In this document: piece after piece, positions 1 to 6,808 of the stretch
Layout: the number at the start of each line of letters is the position of its first letter
Numbering within the stretch: the first letter of the stretch is position 1
Source: Nitrospirota bacterium
GTDB taxonomy: Bacteria > Nitrospirota > Thermodesulfovibrionia > Thermodesulfovibrionales > Magnetobacteriaceae
Direction of reading: 5' to 3'
NCBI GenBank assembly: GCA_015233485.1
Contig: JADFXO010000037.1
Span: forward strand, 521 to 20,023
Length of the DNA stretch: 19,503 nucleotides
Notes under the pieces: model-generated
Database searches by the model: none
What the model saw: the letters and a program-made list of their open reading frames with translations, nothing else
Told to the model about the DNA's origin: nothing
Made by a program: the position numbers and the translations under genes

Positions 1-1
1 C

Positions 2-838
2 CCCGAACAATTCGCGCCTTATGAGCCTTTCGTAAGAAATATATGCAACATCCTGGCAAGGACAATCGAAAACAGAGATAACATGATAAAAATAACAGAG
101 GCCAACGATGAACTTGAAAAATATAAGCAGCAACTTGAAAAAAAGGTGGAAGAGCGCACCGCTAAACTTCAGCAATCTGAGGCACAAATAAGGGTACAGC
201 TTGATGAAAAGGTGCTGCTTCTGCATGAAATCAACCACAGGGTGAAGAACAATTTGGCGATTATTGCCTCTCTCCTGAAAATCCAAATGAGTTATATTGA
301 CGATGGGATTCACAAAAATATACTTAAAGAAACGGAAAGCCGTGTAAGGGCTATGGCGCTTATCCACGATATGTTATATCGCTCCGACGATGTAACCAAC
401 ATAGATTTCAAAGTTTATATCGAGAAACTTGTAAAACACATACAAAATATATACTGCGCAGAACTAAGAAATGTTAAGCTCAGCATGGATGTCCGTGATG
501 TTTCTTTAGAAATGAAACGCTCCGTGCCCTGCGGCCTCCTGATTAACGAACTGCTGACCAACGCGGTTAAGTATGCCTTTCCAGATGGAAGAAAGGGCGA
601 AATATTTTTAACCATGCATACTGTGCCCGAAAATAATGTCGAGATAATCGTCAGAGATGACGGCGTAGGCATTCCTTTGGATATGGACATAAGACATAAC
701 GACTCAATGGGGTATAGTCTGATAACCGGTTTAGCAGAGGGGCAGCTTGGCGGCAAAATAGAATTGAACAGGAACCATGGTACGGAAGTAAAAGTACGGT
801 TTGAGCGTGAAGGACTGGACGTAAGCAGACCTTACTAA
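2..838 (+). CDS. Sensor histidine kinase, HisKA_2 type (5' partial)
   Basis: This is the 3' part of a sensor histidine kinase that autophosphorylates on His and passes the phosphate to a response regulator. The reading frame is open back to base 2, so the ATG at 83 is probably internal. The upstream residues (FVRNICNILARTIENRD) resemble the last helix of a GAF domain. Counting from the ATG at 83, a coiled coil covers about residues 8-45. The H-box EINHRVKNN contains the phospho-acceptor His52 and is typical of the HisKA_2/HWE-like group. It is followed by an HATPase_c domain with an N-box (NELLTNAVKYAF), a G1 box (DDGVGIP) and a glycine-rich lid (GYSLITGLAEGQLGG). No receiver domain follows and no partner response regulator is in the window. 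A repeat and a terminator come directly after the stop. The family is certain; the stimulus is unknown. Confidence 0.9.
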   Translation, partial: PEQFAPYEPFVRNICNILARTIENRDNMIKITEANDELEKYKQQLEKKVEERTAKLQQSEAQIRVQLDEKVLLLHEINHRVKNNLAIIASLLKIQMSYIDDGIHKNILKETESRVRAMALIHDMLYRSDDVTNIDFKVYIEKLVKHIQNIYCAELRNVKLSMDVRDVSLEMKRSVPCGLLINELLTNAVKYAFPDGRKGEIFLTMHTVPENNVEIIVRDDGVGIPLDMDIRHNDSMGYSLITGLAEGQLGGKIELNRNHGTEVKVRFEREGLDVSRPY

Positions 839-868
839 GGAGTAAATCAGCAAAGCGACGCAGCCTTC

Positions 869-973
869 AGCCGGAGTACCGAAGCCGCCAACGTGCGGCA
901 GCCCAAATTCAGGGGATAAACGTGTACGTGATTACGGGGTGAAGGGGGATTATCCCCCTTCGTTTTTAATCCT
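869..973 (+). repeat. Dispersed intergenic repeat, copy A
   Basis: This copy matches a second one at 12881-13000 in the same orientation. The first 25 bases (869-893) are identical to 12881-12905, and 895-911 is identical to 12930-12946. The next part (about 912-948) is a diverged match ending in GGGGTGAAGGGGG. Relative to copy B it lacks a 24-base segment that carries a GGGGGATAATCCCCC hairpin, but it has nearly the same hairpin at its 3' end. Both copies lie just after a stop codon. It does not look coding. Confidence 0.75.
942..967 (+). terminator. Rho-independent terminator after the histidine kinase
   Basis: The arms AAGGGGGA (942-949) and TCCCCCTT (953-960) form an 8-bp stem with a 3-nt loop, followed by CG and five T. 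The T-run lies on the plus strand, so it terminates the histidine kinase transcript. It sits between convergent genes and forms the 3' end of repeat copy A. Confidence 0.75.
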
Positions 974-993
974 TTTACTTCTATGCAGGTGGC

Positions 994-1362
994 TTACCAT
1001 TGCCTCTCGAATGTCTTTTTTGAGTACGGTTCCTTCACGTCATCAAAGATCGTTTCACGGCCTTTGGCCTTAAAGTGCCAGACAAGCTCCTTATTGAATA
1101 TCCGATACAGGACACTCAGCGGCGTCAGCACAAGATAAAAGGCTATGGAAAGCAGTATCTTCGAGTTTACCTGACCTACGACCTCAGCAAATCTCATCCA
1201 CGCCGCCGCTACAGGCCTGGCCACAGGCTCCGCGAACACGTTCAGCGCCATAAGCACAAAGGCCGTCCACAGAAGCCATCCCTTGCCGAAAAGAATGAAT
1301 CCTGCTATGGCCGCCAGTACCAGTACGTTTATCGTCTTCTGAGTATCTGTTTTCGCTGTCAT
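994..1362 (-). CDS. SxtJ-like small membrane protein
   Basis: This 122-residue protein has three hydrophobic segments, at about residues 11-27, 29-44 and 67-88, and a basic C-terminal tail. The stretch around WMRFAEVVGQVNSKILLSIAFYLVLTP matches the SxtJ family as I know it: small membrane proteins named after a saxitoxin cluster but widespread beside NodU/CmcH-type carbamoyltransferases. The start lies 4 bp after the stop of the 49-residue DUF5989 gene, so the two are co-transcribed and probably translationally coupled. The biochemical role is not known. The shared neighbourhood suggests a membrane partner of the carbamoyltransferase in surface-glycan or lipid modification. Nothing here implies toxin synthesis. 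Confidence 0.8.
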   Translation of the reverse strand: MTAKTDTQKTINVLVLAAIAGFILFGKGWLLWTAFVLMALNVFAEPVARPVAAAWMRFAEVVGQVNSKILLSIAFYLVLTPLSVLYRIFNKELVWHFKAKGRETIFDDVKEPYSKKTFERQW

Positions 1363-1366
1363 CGGC

Positions 1367-1516
1367 CTAAAAAAGTGTGTAAATAAACGGCGCTATTGCT
1401 GAGCCGCCCGCAAACACTATTAACAGTCCCATCAGAAGCAGCACTAAGATCATCGGCAAAAGCCACCACTTCTTTCTGACCTTCAGAAAATCCCATAACT
1501 CCTTTATAATACCCAT
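1367..1516 (-). CDS. DUF5989-family small membrane protein
   Basis: This 49-codon gene is easily missed. It begins MGIIKELWDFLKVRKKWW, continues with one strong transmembrane helix (about residues 18-36, rich in Leu, Ile and Val), then a GGSAIAPFIYTLF tail. The W-D/E-F-L-x-x-R-K-K-W-W start and the FAGGSAIAPFIYTLF end are the signature of DUF5989 as I recall it. A GGGAGG SD sequence lies 11 nt upstream of the ATG. It sits between the carbamoyltransferase and the SxtJ-like gene, with 47 bp to the former and 4 bp to the latter, the usual neighbourhood of this family. The basic patch before the helix predicts a cytoplasmic N-terminus. Its molecular function is unknown. Confidence 0.85.
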   Translation of the reverse strand: MGIIKELWDFLKVRKKWWLLPMILVLLLMGLLIVFAGGSAIAPFIYTLF

Positions 1517-1563
1517 TTAATGAAAAACCTCCCACAAAAAATAATACATTAGGTTAAAATTCT

Positions 1564-3438
1564 CTAATCAAGCCCGAATTCCTCTTTCCAATCCCTTTCC
1601 TCTTGCCATGTTTTTTGGTCTTTTTTGTCAAAAATAAAATTGCCCATCACAAGGTAGTCCATCTCCGTTCTCATAAAACACCTGTATGCGTCCTCAGGGG
1701 TGCAGACAATCGGCTCGCCGCGCACATTAAAACTCGTATTTACGATTACGCCATAGCCGGTTTTTTCTTTGAACTTGCTTATAAGCTTGTGATACCTCGG
1801 GTTGGTCTCTTTATGTACCGATTGAATCCTTGCCGAGTAATCGAGGTGTGTTATGGCCGGCAAATCAGAACGAACATGATAGAGTTTCTCTTTTATAGAA
1901 AGCTGGTTATAGTTATCCGGCCTTGGGTTTGTCCTCGAACTTACCACATCGGCTACGAAGAGCATGTAAGGGGATGGGGTTTTTGCCGTGAAATACTCAG
2001 GCATGTCCTCAAACAATACGGACGGGGCAAACGGCCTGAAACTCTCCCTGAACTTGATTTTCAGATTGAGCCTCTTTTGCATCTCCGTGTCGCGGGCGTC
2101 GCCGATTATGCTTCTGTTGCCAAGTGAGCGTGGCCCCCACTCCATCTTTCCCTGAAACCAGCCGATTACCTTGCCAAGGGAAAGCAGCTCAGCCGTCTTT
2201 GCGGCCACGGCGTCGAAGTCGTCGTAATAAGTATACGGGGCATTATATCTCCTTGCGGTCTTGCCAATGTCAAGGGAGCTGAATTCAGGACCGAGGTATG
2301 TCCCCTGCATTGAGTCACGGGCGATATCAATAGTACCGCCTTTAGTCCTTTGGGCTTCGCCGTACATGTAATGCGCGGCGTATGCGGCACCCAGGGCACC
2401 GCCCGCGTCTCCTGCCGCCGGCTGCACCCAAATGTTTTCGAACACGCCGGCGAGGGCAAGCCTTGTGTTTGCCACGCAGTTTAACGCGACCCCCCCGGCC
2501 ATCGCGAGGTTCTTTGAGCCGGTGAGTTTACGTGCCGTCTTTCCCATCTTAATAACGGCGTCTTCTGTTATCTGCTGAATCGCCAGCGCAAGGTCGCAGT
2601 GGCACTGCTGAAGCTCTGCTTCGGGCAGCCTTCGCGGGAAACCAAACAGGCCTTCCCACTGCCGGTCATCGACCATCGTGAGCGCCGATGCGTAACGAAA
2701 CAAATCCTGATTAAGCCAGACCGAGCCGTCGTATTTGAGTTCGATAATATTGCCGTAGATTATGTCCATGTATTTTTTCACTTCTTGTGAGCCGTGCCTT
2801 CCATAAGGGGCCAGACCCATGAGCTTGTATTCGCCGGAGTTTACCTTGAAGCCGAGATAGTATGTAAATGCCGAATATAAGAGTCCGAGTGAATGGGGGA
2901 ATCTCATCTCTTTAAGCATCGTGATGTTGTTACCCTTGCCGTGGCTGATGGAGGCGGTTGCCCACTCGCCCACGCCGTCAATGGTAAGCATCGCGGCCTC
3001 GTCAAAGGGCGACGGGAAGAATGCGCTTGCCGCGTGCGACAGGTGATGCTCTGAAAACAGGAGCTTGAGGTTATCCTTATCAAAGTCCTCTATTTGTGCC
3101 AGCTCGTCGTGGATTAATTTCCTCAGAAAGAGTTTCTCTTTAATCCACACCGGAATTGCCGATAGGAACGATTTAAAACCCTTGGGCGCGCAGGCGTAGT
3201 ATGTCTCAAGCAAACGTTCGAACTTCAATATGGGCTTGTCGTAGAAGATTACGCAGTCCAGCTTTGAAAGCGTGAGACCGCCGTAGTCGAGGCAGAACTC
3301 AACCGCGTAGCGGGGAAAGGATGAATCATGCTTTTTGCGGGTAAAGCGCTCCTCGTGCGCCGCGGCGACTATCACACCGTCAACTAATAGCGCTGCGGCC
3401 GAGTCGTGATAATACGCCGAAATCCCTAAAACATTCAT
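1564..3438 (-). CDS. Carbamoyltransferase, NodU/CmcH family
   Basis: This 624-residue enzyme transfers a carbamoyl group from carbamoyl phosphate, via carbamoyl-AMP, to a hydroxyl on a sugar or small molecule. The N-terminal part starts NVLGISAYYHDSAAALL and has HHLSHA at 131-136 and TIDGVGEWA at 152-160, as in ASKHA-fold members. GGVALNCVAN is at 315-324. The YrdC-like C-terminal part has GWFQGKMEWGPRSLGNRSI (426-444), FRESFRPFAPSVL (463-475) and VNTSFNVRGEPIVCTPEDA (566-584). The length is normal and no key motif is missing. It leads an operon with the DUF5989 and SxtJ-like genes; that trio often modifies surface glycans or lipids, but the acceptor cannot be read from the sequence. An extended -10 element 7 nt before the start and the absence of an SD sequence suggest a leaderless mRNA. 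Confidence 0.95.
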   Translation of the reverse strand: MNVLGISAYYHDSAAALLVDGVIVAAAHEERFTRKKHDSSFPRYAVEFCLDYGGLTLSKLDCVIFYDKPILKFERLLETYYACAPKGFKSFLSAIPVWIKEKLFLRKLIHDELAQIEDFDKDNLKLLFSEHHLSHAASAFFPSPFDEAAMLTIDGVGEWATASISHGKGNNITMLKEMRFPHSLGLLYSAFTYYLGFKVNSGEYKLMGLAPYGRHGSQEVKKYMDIIYGNIIELKYDGSVWLNQDLFRYASALTMVDDRQWEGLFGFPRRLPEAELQQCHCDLALAIQQITEDAVIKMGKTARKLTGSKNLAMAGGVALNCVANTRLALAGVFENIWVQPAAGDAGGALGAAYAAHYMYGEAQRTKGGTIDIARDSMQGTYLGPEFSSLDIGKTARRYNAPYTYYDDFDAVAAKTAELLSLGKVIGWFQGKMEWGPRSLGNRSIIGDARDTEMQKRLNLKIKFRESFRPFAPSVLFEDMPEYFTAKTPSPYMLFVADVVSSRTNPRPDNYNQLSIKEKLYHVRSDLPAITHLDYSARIQSVHKETNPRYHKLISKFKEKTGYGVIVNTSFNVRGEPIVCTPEDAYRCFMRTEMDYLVMGNFIFDKKDQKTWQEERDWKEEFGLD

Positions 3439-3445
3439 GCCCGCA

Positions 3446-3454
3446 ATTATAGCA
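3446..3454 (-). promoter_or_regulatory. Extended -10 promoter of the carbamoyltransferase operon
   Basis: On the minus strand this reads TGCTATAAT, a perfect extended -10 element. Only 7 nt separate it from the ATG at 3438. Transcription would therefore begin at or within a base or two of the start codon. No convincing -35 is visible, as is common for extended -10 promoters. Confidence 0.6.
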
Positions 3455-3591
3455 TATAATTATTTTCTCTGCACAGAATATCTTCACGTCTATTATTATA
3501 GCGGCCCTGAATCCGCTTTGAGGGCATTCATCCCGATATGTCAGCCCAATGGCCGCTGCATTTTTTTTGCACGTAAATAGCCACAAAAATA

Positions 3592-3616
3592 ATACTTGAC
3601 AAAATTAGTCCTGTTA
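3592..3616 (+). promoter_or_regulatory. IscR type-1-like operator overlapping a -35 element
   Basis: The 25-bp segment runs from ATACTTGACA to CTGTTA. By my count it matches the E. coli IscR type-1 consensus (ATASYYGACT ... AGTCRRSTAT) at 20 of 25 positions, including GAC and AGTC in the right register. It contains the TTGACA -35 (3596-3601), with possible -10 sequences near 3618-3625. It sits about 70 bp before the Rrf2-family gene that heads the oxidase operon, so autoregulation by repression is the simple reading. The consensus is quoted from memory. Confidence 0.55.
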
Positions 3617-3625
3617 ATGTATTTT
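3596..3625 (+). promoter_or_regulatory. Sigma-70-like promoter of the regulator-oxidase operon
   Basis: A perfect TTGACA -35 is at 3596-3601. The -10 is less clear: TGTATT at 3618 gives a 16-bp spacer and TATTTT at 3620 gives an 18-bp spacer. Either predicts an untranslated leader of about 55-60 nt before the TTG start at 3689. Confidence 0.5.
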
Positions 3626-3688
3626 AGTCCATCGTGGCAATGCTTAAGCGCGAGGGGTAACATTAAGAGAGATGCTGAGGTGTGAACT

Positions 3689-4126
3689 TTGATAATTAAC
3701 AGAGATACGGATTACGCGGTGAGGTGTGTGCTGCTTATGTCGGGGAATCACGGGAAAACCTTTGTCATTGGCGAGATAGCCAAACAGAAGGCCATACCGG
3801 AGAGTTTTCTGGCGAAGATACTGCAAAAACTGACAAGGGCCGGTATTGTAGAATCAATCAGAGGGGCAAAAGGTGGATTTGTCATGGCAAAAGACCCACG
3901 GGACATAACCTTACTTGATGTAGTTGAGGCCATAAATGGAAAAATAGTGATCAACAAGTGTACAACGGCAGAGGACAGGTGTGTGTTGATGCACGATTGT
4001 CCAACATTCCCCCTTTGGTTTGAGATAAAACAGATGGTAGAACAGCGGTTAAGACAATACGAGTTCGCAACACTGGCAAAAAAATATGAAGCCAGCGCCA
4101 CAGGCAAAACTCCATCGGGAGTGTAA
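3689..4126 (+). CDS. Rrf2-family Fe-S transcription regulator, IscR-like
   Basis: This 145-residue regulator has an N-terminal winged helix (RDTDYAVRCVLLM, then AIPESFLAKILQKLTRAGIVESIRGAKGGF). Cys91, Cys98 and Cys104 follow in the loop that binds a [2Fe-2S] cluster; E. coli IscR uses Cys92, Cys98 and Cys104. The first spacing is CX6C rather than CX5C. MHDCPTF replaces the usual LTHDLW around the third Cys. The start is TTG with GAGG 8 nt upstream. The oxidase subunit III gene begins 29 bp after the stop, so this gene probably heads the oxidase operon. The IscR-like operator in its promoter suggests it represses itself and the oxidase according to Fe-S status, oxygen or NO. No iscS or iscU follows, so naming it iscR is not justified. 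NsrR-like sensing is an alternative. Confidence 0.85.
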   Translation: MIINRDTDYAVRCVLLMSGNHGKTFVIGEIAKQKAIPESFLAKILQKLTRAGIVESIRGAKGGFVMAKDPRDITLLDVVEAINGKIVINKCTTAEDRCVLMHDCPTFPLWFEIKQMVEQRLRQYEFATLAKKYEASATGKTPSGV

Positions 4127-4155
4127 TAATTAATAACAACAGGAGGAGCTAAGAA

Positions 4156-4959
4156 ATGGAAAATGTCATGTACGGTGGAAAAAACGAAGTACACCACCAT
4201 GTAGAACTCAGCGTATGGCCGTTGATAACGGCGGTAGGGGCGTTTCTGATACCCATATCGTTTATGACGGCATTCTCATGGGGTCTGTCCTCAGTAGGGA
4301 TAGTTCTTGCCGGGGTGGCGGTAGTGGTATTGATTGTGGGGCTTTTTGGATGGCTTAACGAGGTACACGCCAAAAAAGAGGAGGCAGGGTTAAGCAAGAT
4401 AGCGATAATAGTGTTTATCTTCTCGGAGGTTGCCCTGTTTGGGGGGCTTTTCAGCGGGTATTTCTATGCCATGCTATTTACCGGCCTATGGCCTCCGGCC
4501 AATACCCCTGCAGGTGTGCCGCCTATCGGGCTGGCGGTGTTAATGACGATTTTCCTTATTTCGTCGAGTTTTACCATACATAACGCCGAAGCGAAGTTAG
4601 CTCACGGCGACATGGGGGGATTCAAAGGCCGGCTGGTATTGACCACGATTTTAGGCGCGCTATTTATGGCATGTATGGCCTACGAATGGCATCAACTGAT
4701 CGCGGTCGAAAATTTTACCGTTAGCACGAACGAATACGGGACGTTTTTCTACACTATAACGGGCTTTCACGGTTCGCACGTAATTGTCGGTCTTGTGTTG
4801 CAGGTATTTGTTATGATTCTTGCGGCTGGAGCTAAAATCGGCAAGAGCCGCCAGACAATGATGAAGGTGACAGGGTTATATTGGCACTTTGTCGATATCG
4901 TCTGGCTTTTGGTCGTGTCGTTGATATATGTGATTCCATATATTAAGGCAGGGCAATGA
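4156..4959 (+). CDS. Cytochrome c oxidase subunit III
   Basis: This 267-residue integral membrane protein is subunit III of the haem-copper oxidase encoded downstream. Its segments and family motifs are in order: FIFSEVALFGGLFSGYFYA with the conserved Glu91, SSSFTIHNAE, ITGFHGSHVIVG (about 201-212), and LYWHFVDIVWLLVVSLIYV near the C-terminus. The length is normal for the seven-helix form. A strong AGGAGGAG SD sequence precedes the ATG. The following Sco gene overlaps its stop codon (ATGA), so the two are translationally coupled. Being first among the oxidase genes is unusual, because most operons run II-I-III. Confidence 0.93.
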   Translation: MENVMYGGKNEVHHHVELSVWPLITAVGAFLIPISFMTAFSWGLSSVGIVLAGVAVVVLIVGLFGWLNEVHAKKEEAGLSKIAIIVFIFSEVALFGGLFSGYFYAMLFTGLWPPANTPAGVPPIGLAVLMTIFLISSSFTIHNAEAKLAHGDMGGFKGRLVLTTILGALFMACMAYEWHQLIAVENFTVSTNEYGTFFYTITGFHGSHVIVGLVLQVFVMILAAGAKIGKSRQTMMKVTGLYWHFVDIVWLLVVSLIYVIPYIKAGQ

Positions 4960-5795
4960 AGGCAGCAGCGCCTTTTTTGTTAATCATGTGCTTGCTGGCG
5001 GGCACGCAGGCCTGGGGTTTTGGGCCGTCGGTCGATTCGACGCAGTTCGACCCGTCTGTGCTGAAGATAAAAGAGGACGATTATCTGGGCAAAACAGTGC
5101 CGAACATCAGCATGACAGATGCCTTGGGCAACACCATAACCCTTAGTAAATACGCAGGGAAACCGTTTATCCTGTCCCTAATATACTATAGGTGCGCCCA
5201 GTCGTGCCCTGTGCTGAACGAGGGGCTTGCCACCGCCCTGAAGGACGTTAAGCTAAGGCTTGGCGAGGATTACAACGTAATAACGCTGAGTTTCGACGGC
5301 AGGGAAACACCGGCGGACGCGCAGAAATTCCGCAAGGATCTGCAAATTAAAATGAAATCTGCCTTGCCGGAGTCTTTTGACAAATGGGTGTTTGCCGTAA
5401 CGACTGACGCGGAGGCCAAAAGATTTACGGACGCCATCGGCTACAGGTATTTTTATTCGACGCTGGATAAGGTCTTCGTGCATCCAAACGTGTATATATT
5501 TCTGTCGCCGGATGGTAAGGTTATGGGATACCTGTTCGGGCTTTATCCGCTTTCGATGGACGTAAGACTGGCGCTGATTGAGGCGGCAAACGGCAAAGTC
5601 GGCAAGTTCCCCGCAGCAAGCAAAATTGCGCTGGCGTGTTATTCGTATGATTCCAGGATAGGCGGCTACAGGATAAACTTGGTCTTCCTCATTGAAATCG
5701 CGGGATTCGTGGGTGCCTTTTTGACGGCGGTAATCGTTTTCCTGTACGCAAGGAAGTTGAAAAAGCAAAGAAGGGCTGAAACTCTCAGCCCTTAA
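4956..5795 (+). CDS. SCO1/SenC-family copper chaperone with C-terminal membrane helix
   Basis: This 279-residue protein has an N-terminal signal-like hydrophobic stretch (about 5-19), then a thioredoxin-fold SCO domain. The copper-binding CxxxC is Cys80-AQS-Cys84 and the distal His ligand is His176 in VFVHPNVYIF. A second hydrophobic helix at about 242-264 is followed by a basic tail, so the copper domain should face the periplasm and be tethered at the C-terminus. SCO proteins help to metallate the CuA site of subunit II, encoded 18 bp downstream. The gene overlaps the end of subunit III by 4 bp. All expected metal ligands are present. Confidence 0.93.
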   Translation: MKAAAPFLLIMCLLAGTQAWGFGPSVDSTQFDPSVLKIKEDDYLGKTVPNISMTDALGNTITLSKYAGKPFILSLIYYRCAQSCPVLNEGLATALKDVKLRLGEDYNVITLSFDGRETPADAQKFRKDLQIKMKSALPESFDKWVFAVTTDAEAKRFTDAIGYRYFYSTLDKVFVHPNVYIFLSPDGKVMGYLFGLYPLSMDVRLALIEAANGKVGKFPAASKIALACYSYDSRIGGYRINLVFLIEIAGFVGAFLTAVIVFLYARKLKKQRRAETLSP

Positions 5796-5813
5796 AAAAT
5801 CAGGAGGTAGAAA

Positions 5814-6794
5814 ATGCTAAAGCAAGTGGTGAGATTGTTAATGGCCGCGCTGTACGTATCGATACCATACGCGGCAACGGCAGCCGAAAGGGTCGTTGAC
5901 CCGGTCGCATCGTGGAACAAGCACTTTAAGACATGGGCGGTGGTATCAATAGTTGTTTATCTGGTAGTAACCATACCGCTTATATACTTCGTGTTTAAAT
6001 ACAAGAGAAAGCGCAAGGACGAAAACGGCGCATATATAGTGGGAAACACTGCCATTGAAATCCTGTGGACGGTTGTTCCGATGATAATAATCATTATGCT
6101 TGGAGCGCAGTCGTGGGCGGTCTTTAACGACTTAAGAGACGTGCCAAAGGATCATATCGAGGTCAAGGCGGTTGGTTTTATGTACGGCTTCGAGATGTAC
6201 TCCCCTGAGGGGATTAAGACGATAAATGAACTCCGTGTACCCGTGGGCAACGTAAAGGTAAATCTTACAAGCAAGGACGTAATACACGATTTTGCCTTGC
6301 CGGCTTTCAGAACCCGCGAGGACATGGTTCCGGGCGAGAATACATACCTCTGGTTTGCGGCAAAGGAACCGGGGGAGTACCCTGTTTATTGTGCCGAGTA
6401 TTGCGGTGCAGGGCATTCGCAGATGCTTGCGAAGGTTATTGTGATGAAACAAGATGATTACGACGCATGGGTTAAGAAGCAAAAGGGCGACAGTGAAATG
6501 GCGTCCCTCACGCCGGAGACAAAAGGCAAAGATCTTGTTGAGCGTCTCGGCTGCCTTGGCTGTCACAGCATAACCGGTGAGACAAAGGCAGGCCCTGCCT
6601 TAAACGGAATCATCGGAAAGTCCGAAGAGCTGGAAGACGGCACGAAAGTCGCCATAGACGAGGCATTCGTAAAAGAAAAAATAGCAGACCCTAAGGCAAA
6701 GCCGATAAAGGGATTCGGCCACATGATGCCCCCCAATATGCTGGCTAAAGAAGAATATGAAGCTATCGCGGCTTACTTAAAGACAACAAAATAA
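5814..6794 (+). CDS. Cytochrome c oxidase subunit II with fused cytochrome c (caa3 type)
   Basis: This 326-residue protein has a signal peptide (about 1-24), two membrane helices (about 41-61 and 82-103) and a periplasmic cupredoxin domain. CuA ligands are His158 (DVIHDF), Cys193, Glu195, Cys197, His201 and Met204 in YCAEYCGAGHSQM. A cytochrome c domain follows, with CLGCH at 247-251 and a likely axial Met in GHMMPPN (302-308). Electrons would pass from the fused haem to CuA and on to subunit I. The aromatic stretch that normally reads QWYWxY before CuA is FMYGFEMY here (122-129), so both usual tryptophans are absent. An AGGAGG SD sequence lies before the ATG, and subunit I begins 14 bp after the stop. 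Confidence 0.95.
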   Translation: MLKQVVRLLMAALYVSIPYAATAAERVVDPVASWNKHFKTWAVVSIVVYLVVTIPLIYFVFKYKRKRKDENGAYIVGNTAIEILWTVVPMIIIIMLGAQSWAVFNDLRDVPKDHIEVKAVGFMYGFEMYSPEGIKTINELRVPVGNVKVNLTSKDVIHDFALPAFRTREDMVPGENTYLWFAAKEPGEYPVYCAEYCGAGHSQMLAKVIVMKQDDYDAWVKKQKGDSEMASLTPETKGKDLVERLGCLGCHSITGETKAGPALNGIIGKSEELEDGTKVAIDEAFVKEKIADPKAKPIKGFGHMMPPNMLAKEEYEAIAAYLKTTK

Positions 6795-6808
6795 AGGAGG
6801 TTAAAAAT

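Noticed and set aside
850..893. Possible c-di-GMP-I (GEMM) riboswitch: GCAAAGC followed by AGCCGGAGTACCGA resembles the AGCCGGGTTACCGA core.
   Set aside because: The spacing is too short for the middle helices, copy B lacks the GCAAAGC part, and the element lies after a stop codon with no downstream gene on that strand in copy A.
1075..1386. Plus-strand frame of about 100 codons opposite the SxtJ-like gene.
   Set aside because: It is rich in Arg, His and Tyr and antisense to a well-supported gene; it is a shadow frame, as are similar long frames opposite the cox, carbamoyltransferase and cytochrome genes.
994..3438. Saxitoxin-type biosynthesis suggested by the SxtJ-like gene and carbamoyltransferase.
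   Set aside because: Both families are widespread outside saxitoxin clusters, and no other sxt-type gene is present.
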